Positions 22,847 through 29,743 are shown, counted from the first letter of the stretch. The stretch: DNA of 29,743 bases from an uncultured Spirochaetales bacterium (GCA_934247875.1 CAKQJZ010000017.1:1-29743), one strand, 5' to 3'. Program-made: numbers and translations. Notes: generated from the letters alone by a model not told the origin.

Positions 22847-22897
22847 GACAAAAATCTCAGTTTGTCCAAATTTATCACAATAAGACTATGTGTCTTA
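22847..22897. repeat. Two adjacent inverted repeats upstream of the small membrane protein gene
   Basis: GACAAA (22847-22852) and TTTGTC (22861-22866) are separated by 8 nt. TAAGAC (22881-22886) and GTCTTA (22892-22897) are separated by 5 nt. Both lie between the pheT terminator and the small minus-strand gene. Confidence 0.45.
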
Positions 22898-22903
22898 ACA
22901 TAG

Positions 22904-22929
22904 AAAAATCGCCGGTTAAGGCGACTTTT
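22904..22929 (-). terminator. Intrinsic terminator of pheT
   Basis: On the minus strand GTCGCC (22925-22920) pairs with GGCGAT (22913-22908) around TTAACC, flanked by A- and T-runs. It lies ten bases after the pheT stop codon. Confidence 0.85.
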
Positions 22930-22938
22930 CAAGCTTTG

Positions 22939-24639
22939 TTAATTTAGAAGTATATCCAAATCCAATTCTGCCATTATAGCAGGGAGCGCTGCATTCCAGC
23001 TCTCAAGAACTGCTGGATGAGTCTCACCGAAGATGCCTGCTTTTTTACCTTTGTAGATAATATAAGCAGCGCGTCCTGGAATGAATCTTGGATCATTCTC
23101 AACTGGAGCAAGTGTATATTCACGTCTTAGGAAGTACATAAGAGTCTGAATATAAGATGCAGCATCATTGTATGTAACCTGTACATTGGATGAGAAGAAA
23201 CCAAGTGCGTTCTTTGTGACTGTTCCAGAATTATCTTCATCATCCTTGACTGTTACTTTGCCTACTTCGAAGATGTTATGAGGATATACAGCGTGCCCAG
23301 ATACACTCTCACTCTCTAAGAGAGATGGAAGAATAGATGGTCTGATTACTTCATAGTTCTCACTCATTGGGTTAGCAATGAATACAGCCTCGTCTCCTGT
23401 TACATGCATATTGTCTACATACTCACGCTTAGAGCCTAAGTAGTTATACATCATCTCCTGGAAACCAAGACCAACAAGAATCTCTTTGACCTTTCTTGAG
23501 AACTCTTCAACTGGCAGCAAGCGTCCAATTGTAAAGTCTTTAGGCATAACTGGCACAAAGTTATTGAGGCCATAGCCAATCATTACATCTTCTGCGATAT
23601 CTACAGCATGCAAGAAGTCATTTCTATACTCAGGAACTTCAACGTAGATCATCTTATCATCAGCAATAGCATAAACGCCCATTCTCTTAAGCGCTTCAAG
23701 GCACTCAGATGCTGAGAGGTTCTCACCAAGCTTCTTCTGAATCAGCTCGATTGAAGCAGCTGCTGGCTTCTGAAAATAGTATGGGACTGTGATTTCCTTT
23801 CCATAAGGAGTCTCATTAGAGAATATGACTTTATGAGGCAGAATCTCAAAGCCCATATCTGCTAGATCACATGCGAGGATATTCACTGCAAGCAACAAGT
23901 CATCAAGGATAGGACCAGATACTTCAATGAACAGATCACTGTCGCCTACTTCAACTGCACCGATTCTTGCGCTGTTGATTACAGGTGGGAATGAGAGAGT
24001 CTCGCCTTTATCATCATAGAGGTATGGGAACTTTGGGTAAGAAGATACGATATAACCATACTCTTTGCCCTTTGGATGCTTCTCGCAAATCTCTCTAAGT
24101 GACAGCTCTTCTTCCATTCCAAGTGGAACGAACTTAGTCTTATCTGGGTCTACTGCAGCATAGTGAACTGGGTAGTTGATCAGCTCAGAGCGATAGATGC
24201 CCATTGCGATTGTCTTTCTCTTTCTTCCGAAGTTGAAGCAAAGCTTCTCCTGGCTCTGAATGAGATTCAATAGCATTTCTTCATCAATCTCAACGCCTCT
24301 TGCGCCAAAGCCGATTGAGTAGTCTCTGATGCCAATAGCAGATGCATCATCAATGATTACTCTGCCTTCACTATCCTTCTCATCATCTTTTGTTGAGAAG
24401 AAATCATAGTAAGGAATCTCACCTGTCTCATATGTGCTGAGTGCTCTTGCAACACCTGCTGGTGACCAAAGGTCAGGTCTGTTTGTATCATTAAGCTCAA
24501 TCTTCAGTACTTTGCCTTCTATGTCGTGGCCATCAAGCTCAGCTTTAGCAACTGGGAAGATATCTACTAGCTCATCATCTGTCAGCTTCTTTCCTAAAAG
24601 GGAGAAGAAGAGATTTTCTGGTGCTTCAATCTTTGGCAT
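22939..24639 (-). CDS. pheT: Phenylalanyl-tRNA synthetase beta subunit (archaeal/eukaryotic type)
   Basis: At 566 aa this is much shorter than the usual bacterial PheT (about 800 aa): it lacks the N-terminal EMAP/OB-fold domain and the C-terminal ferredoxin-fold anticodon-binding domain. It begins MPKIEAPENLFFSLLGKKLTDDELVDIFPVAKAELDG, as in archaeal and eukaryotic beta subunits, and contains the B3/4 editing region (VINSARIGAVEVGDSDLFIEVSG) and B5 (ITVPYYFQK). The last part is a catalytic-like fold without class II residues. With PheS it forms the alpha2-beta2 enzyme. Spirochaetes are known to have this archaeal form. The ATG shares one base with the pheS stop (TAATG). Confidence 0.95.
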   Translation of the reverse strand: MPKIEAPENLFFSLLGKKLTDDELVDIFPVAKAELDGHDIEGKVLKIELNDTNRPDLWSPAGVARALSTYETGEIPYYDFFSTKDDEKDSEGRVIIDDASAIGIRDYSIGFGARGVEIDEEMLLNLIQSQEKLCFNFGRKRKTIAMGIYRSELINYPVHYAAVDPDKTKFVPLGMEEELSLREICEKHPKGKEYGYIVSSYPKFPYLYDDKGETLSFPPVINSARIGAVEVGDSDLFIEVSGPILDDLLLAVNILACDLADMGFEILPHKVIFSNETPYGKEITVPYYFQKPAAASIELIQKKLGENLSASECLEALKRMGVYAIADDKMIYVEVPEYRNDFLHAVDIAEDVMIGYGLNNFVPVMPKDFTIGRLLPVEEFSRKVKEILVGLGFQEMMYNYLGSKREYVDNMHVTGDEAVFIANPMSENYEVIRPSILPSLLESESVSGHAVYPHNIFEVGKVTVKDDEDNSGTVTKNALGFFSSNVQVTYNDAASYIQTLMYFLRREYTLAPVENDPRFIPGRAAYIIYKGKKAGIFGETHPAVLESWNAALPAIMAELDLDILLN

Positions 24640-26177
24640 TAGTTTCCTCTCCTTAGTCTTACATTCTCAATATCTGGAGTGAAGAGCTCTCTGATATCTG
24701 AAAGCCCTAGGTGCATAAGCGCCATTCTATCAATACCTAAGCCCCAAGCCAAAACAGGAACATCGATTCCAAGTGGCTTAGTAACCTCTGGACGGAATAT
24801 GCCAGCGCCACCAAGCTCAAACCAGCCAAGTACTGGGTGCTTGATATGAACTTCGATTGAAGGCTCTGTGAATGGGAAGTAGCCTGGTACATACTTGACC
24901 TCTTCTGCGCCTGCAATTTCTTCAGCAAACATCTTAAGAAGACCTAGAAGGTTCTTAAGGTTTACATCATCTCCAAGTACAATGCCCTCTGTCTGATAGA
25001 AGTCAGCACCATGAGTTGCATCTACCTGGTCATATCTGAAGCAGCGTACAATACCGAAGTACTTTCCAGGAATCTTAGCTTTTGTAAGCTGATGAGCTGA
25101 AAGCACTGTGCCCTGGCTTCTGAGTACCTGACGTCTTGTGAACTCATGATCAAATGTATATCCCCAGCCACGGCTTCCTGTATTCCATCCGTCCTGATGT
25201 GTTGCTGCGACCTGGCTAAGCCATGGCTCGTCAATCTTCTTTGCGTGTCTTGGCTCTTTTACATAATATACATCGTGGATATCACGTGCAGCATGGAACT
25301 GAGGCATGAAAAGCGCATCGCCATTCCAGAACTCATTCTCAACAAGTGGTCCATCGAACTCTTCAAAACCTAGTGAGATAAGCTTGTCTTTTACCCACTG
25401 CAGGTAGCTTGAATAAGCATTGCGGCGTCCAGGGATAAGACGTGAAGTTGGCGCATTTACAGCATATGGACGGAATGTGCCATTCTTCCAGCTACCGCTT
25501 GCAATCATCTTCTCAGTAAGAAGACCAAATTCCTCACCTGTGATATTTGCTGCAACTACTTCTTCTTTGATTTTCTTTCCAAGCTCTGTGAGAGAGTATG
25601 TAACGTCCTCTCTTTCAATCATCTTGAAAGGAGCTGACTGAGCACCACGCTTCTTAGCAAGCAGAGAAATAGCTTTCTTCTCTTCCGCGGAAAGAGCAGA
25701 CTCATCTATAGTTGATTCAAGACCTCTCTCTAAGAGCGCATGCTGCAAAAGCACTTCACCAAAGAGCTTCTCTTTGATAACTTCAGCCTTTCTCTCTGCA
25801 TTGAGTTTTGTTATTCCAGCCTTTGATAAAAGTCCAAAAGCAGAACCAACATCGCTATTCTCAAGCCCTAGCTCACTTGCAATCTCAGGCATAGCATGAG
25901 GGCCTTTCTTATTCAAAAATGTAAAGATACGCTCAACTGGCATACCATTCTTTGCCCAATCGCGGCCAAGATCTGTAATCTCGTAAAAGACCTTTTTCTC
26001 TCTGCCTGTCTCTTCTAAGCAGCCTTTAGCTACTAGCCATGAGAATGCCTGGTTGCACTGGCCTACTTTATAATCAAGCTCTTTGATTATTCTCTCTGCA
26101 GTAATCTCTTCTCCCATATTCACATGGCGAAGCAGCTTTACCTCCAGAGGATGGAGATTCTTAATATCAATATCCAT
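24639..26177 (-). CDS. pheS: Phenylalanyl-tRNA synthetase alpha subunit (archaeal/eukaryotic type)
   Basis: At 512 aa this exceeds the bacterial PheS (about 330-350 aa) because of an N-terminal region of repeated winged helices (about 1-200; for example HPLEVKLLRHVN and GPHAMPEIASELGLENSDV) instead of a coiled coil. The class II core has motif 2 around GKYFGIVRCFRYDQVDATHGADFYQTEG and motif 3 GLGIDRMALMHLG. It charges tRNA-Phe with phenylalanine. AAGGAG lies shortly before the ATG. A 17-bp palindrome covers the likely transcription start. Confidence 0.95.
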   Translation of the reverse strand: MDIDIKNLHPLEVKLLRHVNMGEEITAERIIKELDYKVGQCNQAFSWLVAKGCLEETGREKKVFYEITDLGRDWAKNGMPVERIFTFLNKKGPHAMPEIASELGLENSDVGSAFGLLSKAGITKLNAERKAEVIKEKLFGEVLLQHALLERGLESTIDESALSAEEKKAISLLAKKRGAQSAPFKMIEREDVTYSLTELGKKIKEEVVAANITGEEFGLLTEKMIASGSWKNGTFRPYAVNAPTSRLIPGRRNAYSSYLQWVKDKLISLGFEEFDGPLVENEFWNGDALFMPQFHAARDIHDVYYVKEPRHAKKIDEPWLSQVAATHQDGWNTGSRGWGYTFDHEFTRRQVLRSQGTVLSAHQLTKAKIPGKYFGIVRCFRYDQVDATHGADFYQTEGIVLGDDVNLKNLLGLLKMFAEEIAGAEEVKYVPGYFPFTEPSIEVHIKHPVLGWFELGGAGIFRPEVTKPLGIDVPVLAWGLGIDRMALMHLGLSDIRELFTPDIENVRLRRGN

Positions 26178-26194
26178 TACTGGCTCCTTGATGA

Positions 26195-26211
26195 AAACTG
26201 TTTAACAGTTT
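26195..26211. promoter_or_regulatory. Palindromic operator-like site in the pheST promoter
   Basis: AAACTGTT-t-AACAGTTT is a perfect 8-bp inverted repeat with one central base. It sits just downstream of the predicted -10 and upstream of the pheS ribosome binding site. It could bind a dimeric repressor, or form a small hairpin (6-bp stem, 5-nt loop) in the RNA. Confidence 0.55.
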
Positions 26212-26214
26212 AAT

Positions 26215-26243
26215 TAGATATTCAAAAAAATGAAAGGTGTCAC
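26215..26243 (-). promoter_or_regulatory. Candidate promoter of pheS-pheT
   Basis: On the minus strand GTGACA (26243-26238, 5 of 6) and TATCTA (26220-26215, weak) with a 17-nt spacer. It overlaps the stop codon of the upstream dehydrogenase gene. The leader is about 30 nt. Confidence 0.4.
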
Positions 26244-28174
26244 ATGAATAGTTCCAGATATTGGCTTCTGACTCTATCTTCATTCAGCATAACATCCCGT
26301 TCTAGCTTCTTCGAGAATGGAAGTGGCATATCAAGGGCAGTTGCTGTAACTATTCTGCACTTGTCATTAACACTTCTGATAATCCTCATAACACTCTCAG
26401 CAACAGAGTTCTGAAGCGGAGTATCTTCAACGATCAAGATCCTATCAAATGTCTTTGCATAGAACTTTATAGTCTCTTCATCCAGTGGCTTTATAGTTGC
26501 AAGATCTATGAATGTTATATCTCTCTCGACATCTTTAAGCGCACTCTCAGCAACTCTATAAGCCCTTGAGTAGCCTATTACCAATACTTTCCAGCCTATC
26601 TTTCTTACAATAGCCTTTCCAAGTGGCAGATAAGCATTCTCATCACCTACCATATCAACTTCTCCATAGAGTGCTTTATGCTCAAAGAAAAGGACTGGAT
26701 TATTCGATCTATTAGCACTCTTCAAAAGTGCTTTGGCACTATATGGAGATGAAGGCGCAACTACGATTAGGCCAGGAATGTTCAAGAACATAGTCTCAAG
26801 CGACTGAGTATGCTGCGACCCGTGTCCAGTGCCGCCACCTCCTGCTGTTCTGTAGATTATCGGAGCTGTGAACTGACCTGCAGACATGAAGTACGCTTTA
26901 GCTGCATGGTTAATAAGCGGATCAGATGCGAGTGTTGAGAAATCACCATACATGATTTCAACAATAGGATGAAGACCTGTCATTGCAGCGCCAACAGCAA
27001 GCCCTGTAAAAGACTCTTCAGAGACAGGAGTCTCAATGACTCTGTCTTTATGACGCTTCCAAAGATCTCCAGTAACGCCAAAGCATCCGCCATACTTTGC
27101 AATATCTTCGCCAAAGAGCAACGCACGCTTATCTGTCCTGAGTATCTCATCAAGCGCTTCTCTGACTGCACCTCTATATGAGCTGTTGTGCATATTGCTG
27201 TTCTCTGAAGCAGATAAAGGAGACGGAGCATAAACATACTCAGAAAGCTCAGAGATAGATAAAGTCTCATCCTTTATTTTCTCAGCCTCTCTATATTCGC
27301 TCTCGACAAAGCTATAAGCCTCATTCTTCGCACTCTCGATATCTTCTTTTTTAAAGCCCCGCTCTAAGAGGCTATTAGCAGCAACAAGAAGAGGATCTCG
27401 TTCACTCCACTTCTCTTCCTCTAGCCTATCTCTGTAAATGCGCTTATCAGATTTTGAGTGGCCACACTGTCTATAAGTATTTACTTCAACAAAAACAGGC
27501 CTCTTATTCTCTATAATATATTGACGTGCTTTCTTTGCAGCATCTAACACAGCAAACACATCGTTTCCATTCTCTACATAGATGCTTTCAATGCCATAGC
27601 CAGCAGAACGCTTATAGATCTCTTTAGTCGAAATCATCTTATCTGCACTAGCACTCATGCCATAGTGATTGTTCTCCAAATAGAACATCAAAGGCAGCGA
27701 CCATACAGAAGCAATATTCATCGTCTCATGAAGAGTGCCTCTGCTAGTTGCACCATCACCAAAGATAGCAACTGAGATATTATTCTTTTTGAGACGCTTC
27801 AAAGCAAACGCAGCACCAGAGGCGAGTGGAATGCCAGAGCCTACAACAGCCGATGAGCCTAGATTATAAGTTGCAACATCAGACATATGCATAGAGCCAC
27901 CAAGACCCTTGCATATACCATCTCTTGAGCCAAACATCTCTGAGAACATTCGTCTGATAGATGTCCCCTTCGCTATATTAAAGCCATGACAGCGATGCGT
28001 TGGTACAATGTAGTCAGCTTTATCAAGCGCCGCTACAAGCCCAACATGGCTCGCCTCCTGCCCAATGGACAGGTGTGTTGTGCCATATAAAGCACCATCT
28101 TTAAATAGTTCATCTATCTTCTCTTCAAAAGCACGCGAAAGGCACATTTTGAAGTACAAATCCATATCACTCAA
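26240..28174 (-). CDS. Fused alpha/beta thiamine-dependent 2-oxoacid dehydrogenase E1
   Basis: This 644-aa protein joins E1-alpha (1 to about 320) and E1-beta (about 332-644) in one chain. The alpha part has HLSIGQEA, HRCHGFNIAKG and the thiamine diphosphate motif GDGA (139-142) to NN (168-169). The beta part has FGEDIAKYGGCFGVTGDL, the GTGHGSQHTQSLE active-site loop and IDLATIKPLDEETI. It would decarboxylate pyruvate, acetoin or a branched 2-oxoacid and pass the acyl group to a lipoyl E2; which one cannot be told here, and no E2 or E3 gene is adjacent. The start is a TTG with AGGGG upstream; an ATG at 28165 is the alternative. It has an extended -10 promoter about 70 nt upstream. Confidence 0.85.
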   Translation of the reverse strand: MSDMDLYFKMCLSRAFEEKIDELFKDGALYGTTHLSIGQEASHVGLVAALDKADYIVPTHRCHGFNIAKGTSIRRMFSEMFGSRDGICKGLGGSMHMSDVATYNLGSSAVVGSGIPLASGAAFALKRLKKNNISVAIFGDGATSRGTLHETMNIASVWSLPLMFYLENNHYGMSASADKMISTKEIYKRSAGYGIESIYVENGNDVFAVLDAAKKARQYIIENKRPVFVEVNTYRQCGHSKSDKRIYRDRLEEEKWSERDPLLVAANSLLERGFKKEDIESAKNEAYSFVESEYREAEKIKDETLSISELSEYVYAPSPLSASENSNMHNSSYRGAVREALDEILRTDKRALLFGEDIAKYGGCFGVTGDLWKRHKDRVIETPVSEESFTGLAVGAAMTGLHPIVEIMYGDFSTLASDPLINHAAKAYFMSAGQFTAPIIYRTAGGGGTGHGSQHTQSLETMFLNIPGLIVVAPSSPYSAKALLKSANRSNNPVLFFEHKALYGEVDMVGDENAYLPLGKAIVRKIGWKVLVIGYSRAYRVAESALKDVERDITFIDLATIKPLDEETIKFYAKTFDRILIVEDTPLQNSVAESVMRIIRSVNDKCRIVTATALDMPLPFSKKLERDVMLNEDRVRSQYLELFM

Positions 28175-28240
28175 AAGAAAACCCCTAAAATGTATATAAC
28201 AAACAGAATGAGGATAGTTGTTTATTGCTACCTTGTCACT

Positions 28241-28246
28241 ATTATA
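28241..28246 (-). promoter_or_regulatory. Extended -10 promoter upstream of the fused E1 gene
   Basis: On the minus strand TGTTATAAT (TG extension plus perfect TATAAT, 28246-28241). The leader would be about 60 nt. The -35 region is poor. Confidence 0.55.
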
Positions 28247-28410
28247 ACACTCAATTCATATTTCTATAGATAGCCGAAATTGGAGCAATATAAATAGAAT
28301 TCCTCTGAAATATATAGATGAGGAATTAATAGCATTGGGACTAGATTTGGCTTCTGGCCCCTCAAATACAATGAATTGTTAGAGCGGATTTGTATCCACG
28401 CACTGAATAC
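28247..28410. other. AT-rich intergenic stretch with one inverted repeat
   Basis: No gene is apparent between the lacI-type stop and the E1 promoter. AATTCCTC (28298-28305) and GAGGAATT (28320-28327) form a perfect 8-bp inverted repeat around a 14-nt AT-rich loop. There is no T-tract, so it is at best a weak terminator for the LacI-family gene, or a binding site. Confidence 0.45.
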
Positions 28411-29415
28411 TTAAGGTCTCTTGAAAGAAGAAGGAAGCGCACAGCTGTTTCTGAAGACTATGCTTGTTGGCAATACTATCTTGTTTGGCAAAAAAGACGA
28501 ATCCTGAATCAGTGCAAGCAGCTGATACATAGCTCTTCTGCCCATATCAGAGAAAGGCTGATGAACAGTAGTAAGACCAACGAATTCAGCTACAGGAATA
28601 TCATCATATCCAATAACAGATATATCTTCTGGTATTGATATATGCTTTTCATTTAGAGCCTTGATTGCTCCAAGTGCCATCAGATCGTTAGCAGCAAGAA
28701 CAGCAGTATAATCAAATTCTTGGCTATCAAGCATATTCTTTATTACTTCATACCCTTTTCTGAAATCGAAGTCTGCATACACTATGTTGCGCTCTGATAC
28801 TTCATGCCCTGCGTCATGCATTGCCCGCGTAAAACCTTCAAGTCTTTCTTTATTTGTTGAAGTATTCTCTGTTCCACCTAAGAACAGAATATTGCTGTGC
28901 TGGAGTGTTAAAAGATATCTAGTTGCTTGGTACATTCCATTGAAGTTTTCTGTTGTGACATAGTTGATATTTGAAAGACCTGGATCTCTATCGAGAAAAA
29001 CAAGCGGTATTATCTTAGAGTCTATAATCTGGTTAACAAAATCAGATGCAGAGCCCGACGAGACAAATATCACACCGTCTACCCCTAAATCTATCATCTG
29101 CTGAAGCAGCTTATCCTCTTGTTTTGAACTGCCATTGCTATTTGATAGCAGCAATGTGTAATTAGAAGATGATGCAACATTCTCAATCCCTAATAATAGC
29201 AGAGGAAAAAACTGATTCTGAATATCAGGAATAATCAGACCAATCTTGCCACTTTGAGGGTTATTCAGATTTCCATAGTACTCATTGACAGCATGCTCGA
29301 TTTTCTTTTTAGTCGAGTAGCTTATGTTTTCACTTCCAGAAAATGCTCTGGAAATAGTACTTAGCGATAATCCTGTCATTGCTGCAATTTCTTTTAATGG
29401 AGGTCTTTTGCTCAT
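28411..29415 (-). CDS. LacI-family transcriptional regulator with shortened hinge
   Basis: The 334-aa protein has the LacI helix-turn-helix at residues 6-26 (LKEIAAMTGLSLSTISRAF) and a full periplasmic-binding-type sensor domain starting KIGLIIPDIQNQFF and ending with GYDDIPVAEFVGLTTVHQP. About six residues are missing between the DNA-binding domain and the sensor, where the hinge helix (A-x-x-L pattern) that enters the minor groove normally lies; here only GNLNNPQSGK is present. The ligand is probably a sugar or nucleoside (family knowledge). TACAAT stands six bases before the ATG, so it is probably leaderless. It is divergent from a strong promoter at 29605 that it may control. Confidence 0.85.
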   Translation of the reverse strand: MSKRPPLKEIAAMTGLSLSTISRAFSGSENISYSTKKKIEHAVNEYYGNLNNPQSGKIGLIIPDIQNQFFPLLLLGIENVASSSNYTLLLSNSNGSSKQEDKLLQQMIDLGVDGVIFVSSGSASDFVNQIIDSKIIPLVFLDRDPGLSNINYVTTENFNGMYQATRYLLTLQHSNILFLGGTENTSTNKERLEGFTRAMHDAGHEVSERNIVYADFDFRKGYEVIKNMLDSQEFDYTAVLAANDLMALGAIKALNEKHISIPEDISVIGYDDIPVAEFVGLTTVHQPFSDMGRRAMYQLLALIQDSSFLPNKIVLPTSIVFRNSCALPSSFKRP

Positions 29416-29421
29416 GGCAAT

Positions 29422-29427
29422 ATTGTA
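29422..29427 (-). promoter_or_regulatory. -10 box TACAAT for the leaderless LacI-family gene
   Basis: On the minus strand TACAAT (5 of 6), then six bases (ATTGCC), then ATG at 29415. No Shine-Dalgarno sequence and no clear -35 box. Confidence 0.55.
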
Positions 29428-29456
29428 ATGTAATAATGTGCAATTTTTGATAATTA

Positions 29457-29601
29457 ATTTTCATCAAATTCAAATTAATGAAAATAAGTTGAATATTAAC
29501 AATTTATTATAAGTTTTTATCTTATTATTTTATAATATTTTAGCGCTATATAATGATTATTTTATCTATTAGTTATTTATGCAAAAATAATTTTCATGAA
29601 A
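29457..29601. promoter_or_regulatory. Operator-like sites in the divergent control region
   Basis: The half-site ATTTTCAT occurs at 29457-29464 and 29590-29597, and in inverted form (ATGAAAAT) at 29478-29485. The copy at 29590 is part of TTTCATGAAA, a palindrome just upstream of the -35 box at 29605. A separate 8-bp palindrome TAGCGCTA (29541-29548), with the central CG common in LacI-family operators, directly precedes a TATAAT. The region is very AT-rich. Confidence 0.45.
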
Positions 29602-29604
29602 TTT

Positions 29605-29633
29605 TTGACGGATGAGAAAATGCCCTTGATAAT
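29605..29633 (+). promoter_or_regulatory. Strong sigma-70-type promoter
   Basis: TTGACG (29605-29610) and GATAAT (29628-29633) are separated by 17 nt; each matches 5 of 6. The start would be near 29640, giving a short leader with AGGAG before the ATG at 29655. Confidence 0.7.
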
Positions 29634-29654
29634 GAAGACACAGGAGTAAAGCAC

Positions 29655-29717
29655 ATGAAAAAATTTTGGCTCAAAATCTTTCAAGGTGGTATTAAGCAGA
29701 TAGACATTTACCATTAG
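29655..29717 (+). CDS. 20-codon ORF with a good ribosome binding site: leader peptide or broken gene start
   Basis: AGGAG lies eight bases before the ATG, and the strong promoter at 29605 reads into it, so initiation is likely. The peptide (MKKFWLKIFQ...) is basic and looks like the first residues of a signal peptide, but a TAG stops it after 20 codons. Directly after it, CATTTAC (29705-29711, overlapping the ORF end) can pair with GTAAATG (29734-29740). It may be a leader peptide for a downstream gene, or the start of a gene cut by a nonsense change or frameshift. The window ends too soon to decide. Confidence 0.45.
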   Translation: MKKFWLKIFQGGIKQIDIYH

Positions 29718-29743
29718 AATCCCTCTCTTTGATGTAAATGGTT

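Noticed and set aside
24434..24682. Open frame antisense to pheT/pheS
   Set aside because: Shadow of the pheT N-terminus and the pheS end, serine-rich, without a start signal.
28298..28327. Intrinsic terminator for the LacI-family gene
   Set aside because: The 8-bp inverted repeat has a 14-nt loop and no T-tract on either strand, so I list it only as a repeat.
28390..28638. 82-codon plus-strand open frame at the end of the LacI-family gene
   Set aside because: It overlaps the conserved C-terminus of the regulator on the opposite strand and has no ribosome binding site.
1..29743. CRISPR array, insertion sequence or prophage
   Set aside because: No spaced direct repeats, transposase, integrase or phage structural genes were found; gene packing is that of a core chromosome.

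Overview
The window looks like a chromosomal segment of a low-GC spirochaete, probably a Sphaerochaeta- or Treponema-like member (inference). The support is a combination of traits rather than one marker. PheRS is of the archaeal type (PheS 512 aa with N-terminal winged-helix repeats, PheT only 566 aa), which spirochaetes are known to carry. EF-G resembles the mitochondrial EF-G1/spdEFG1 type known from spirochaetes, planctomycetes and deltaproteobacteria. HprK and HPr sit together with no sugar-specific PTS protein nearby. CarD is followed directly by IspD and IspF. The LptB/RpoN cluster indicates an outer-membrane organism. No insertion sequence, phage module or CRISPR array is visible; this is mostly compact housekeeping DNA with many 1-4 nt gene overlaps.

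Layout. 1-345: start of an unidentified minus-strand gene, and a minus-strand tRNA-Leu(CAG) with its own promoter and terminator. 388-5208 (+): envelope/regulation operon of a YmdB-like protein, RseC-like protein, LptC, LptA, LptB and RpoN, then HPF and a strong terminator. 5274-8186 (+): hprK, ptsH, a LexA-like gene and holA. 8183-9958 (-): uvrC, divergent from a spore-photoproduct-lyase-like radical SAM gene (10018-11241 +). 15275 to 11228 (-): malQ, rsmE, thyX, a HARE-HTH/nuclease-like gene and a small gene. 15352-17101 (+): carD, ispD, ispF. 20570 to 17133 (-): fusA, a small helical gene with an in-frame amber codon, and a RecA-like P-loop protein. 20783-22585 (+): HIT protein, a lipoprotein and thioredoxin. 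28174 to 22595 (-): fused alpha/beta 2-oxoacid dehydrogenase E1, pheS, pheT and a small membrane protein. 29415 to 28411 (-): a LacI-family regulator. 29605 to the end (+): a strong promoter and a 20-codon ORF with a good ribosome binding site.

Functionally the window covers outer-membrane lipid export, sigma-54 transcription, ribosome hibernation and translocation, phenylalanyl-tRNA synthesis, the MEP isoprenoid pathway, DNA repair, dTMP synthesis, glucan metabolism and acetyl-CoA or acyl-CoA formation.

The most notable signal is in how genes start. Seven genes that open transcription units and lack a Shine-Dalgarno sequence all have a TANNNT hexamer ending exactly six nucleotides before the ATG. 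That places the expected transcription start on the A of the start codon, so leaderless mRNA appears to be a regular mode here, alongside ordinary AGGAG-led genes. Other items worth a look are a YmdB-like protein that has lost metal ligands, a LexA-like protein without the self-cleavage residues, an in-frame TAG with a 43-codon open continuation, a LacI-family protein with a shortened hinge, a tRNA trailer complementary to a neighbouring ribosome binding site, and palindromes in the fusA, pheS and 29.5 kb control regions.
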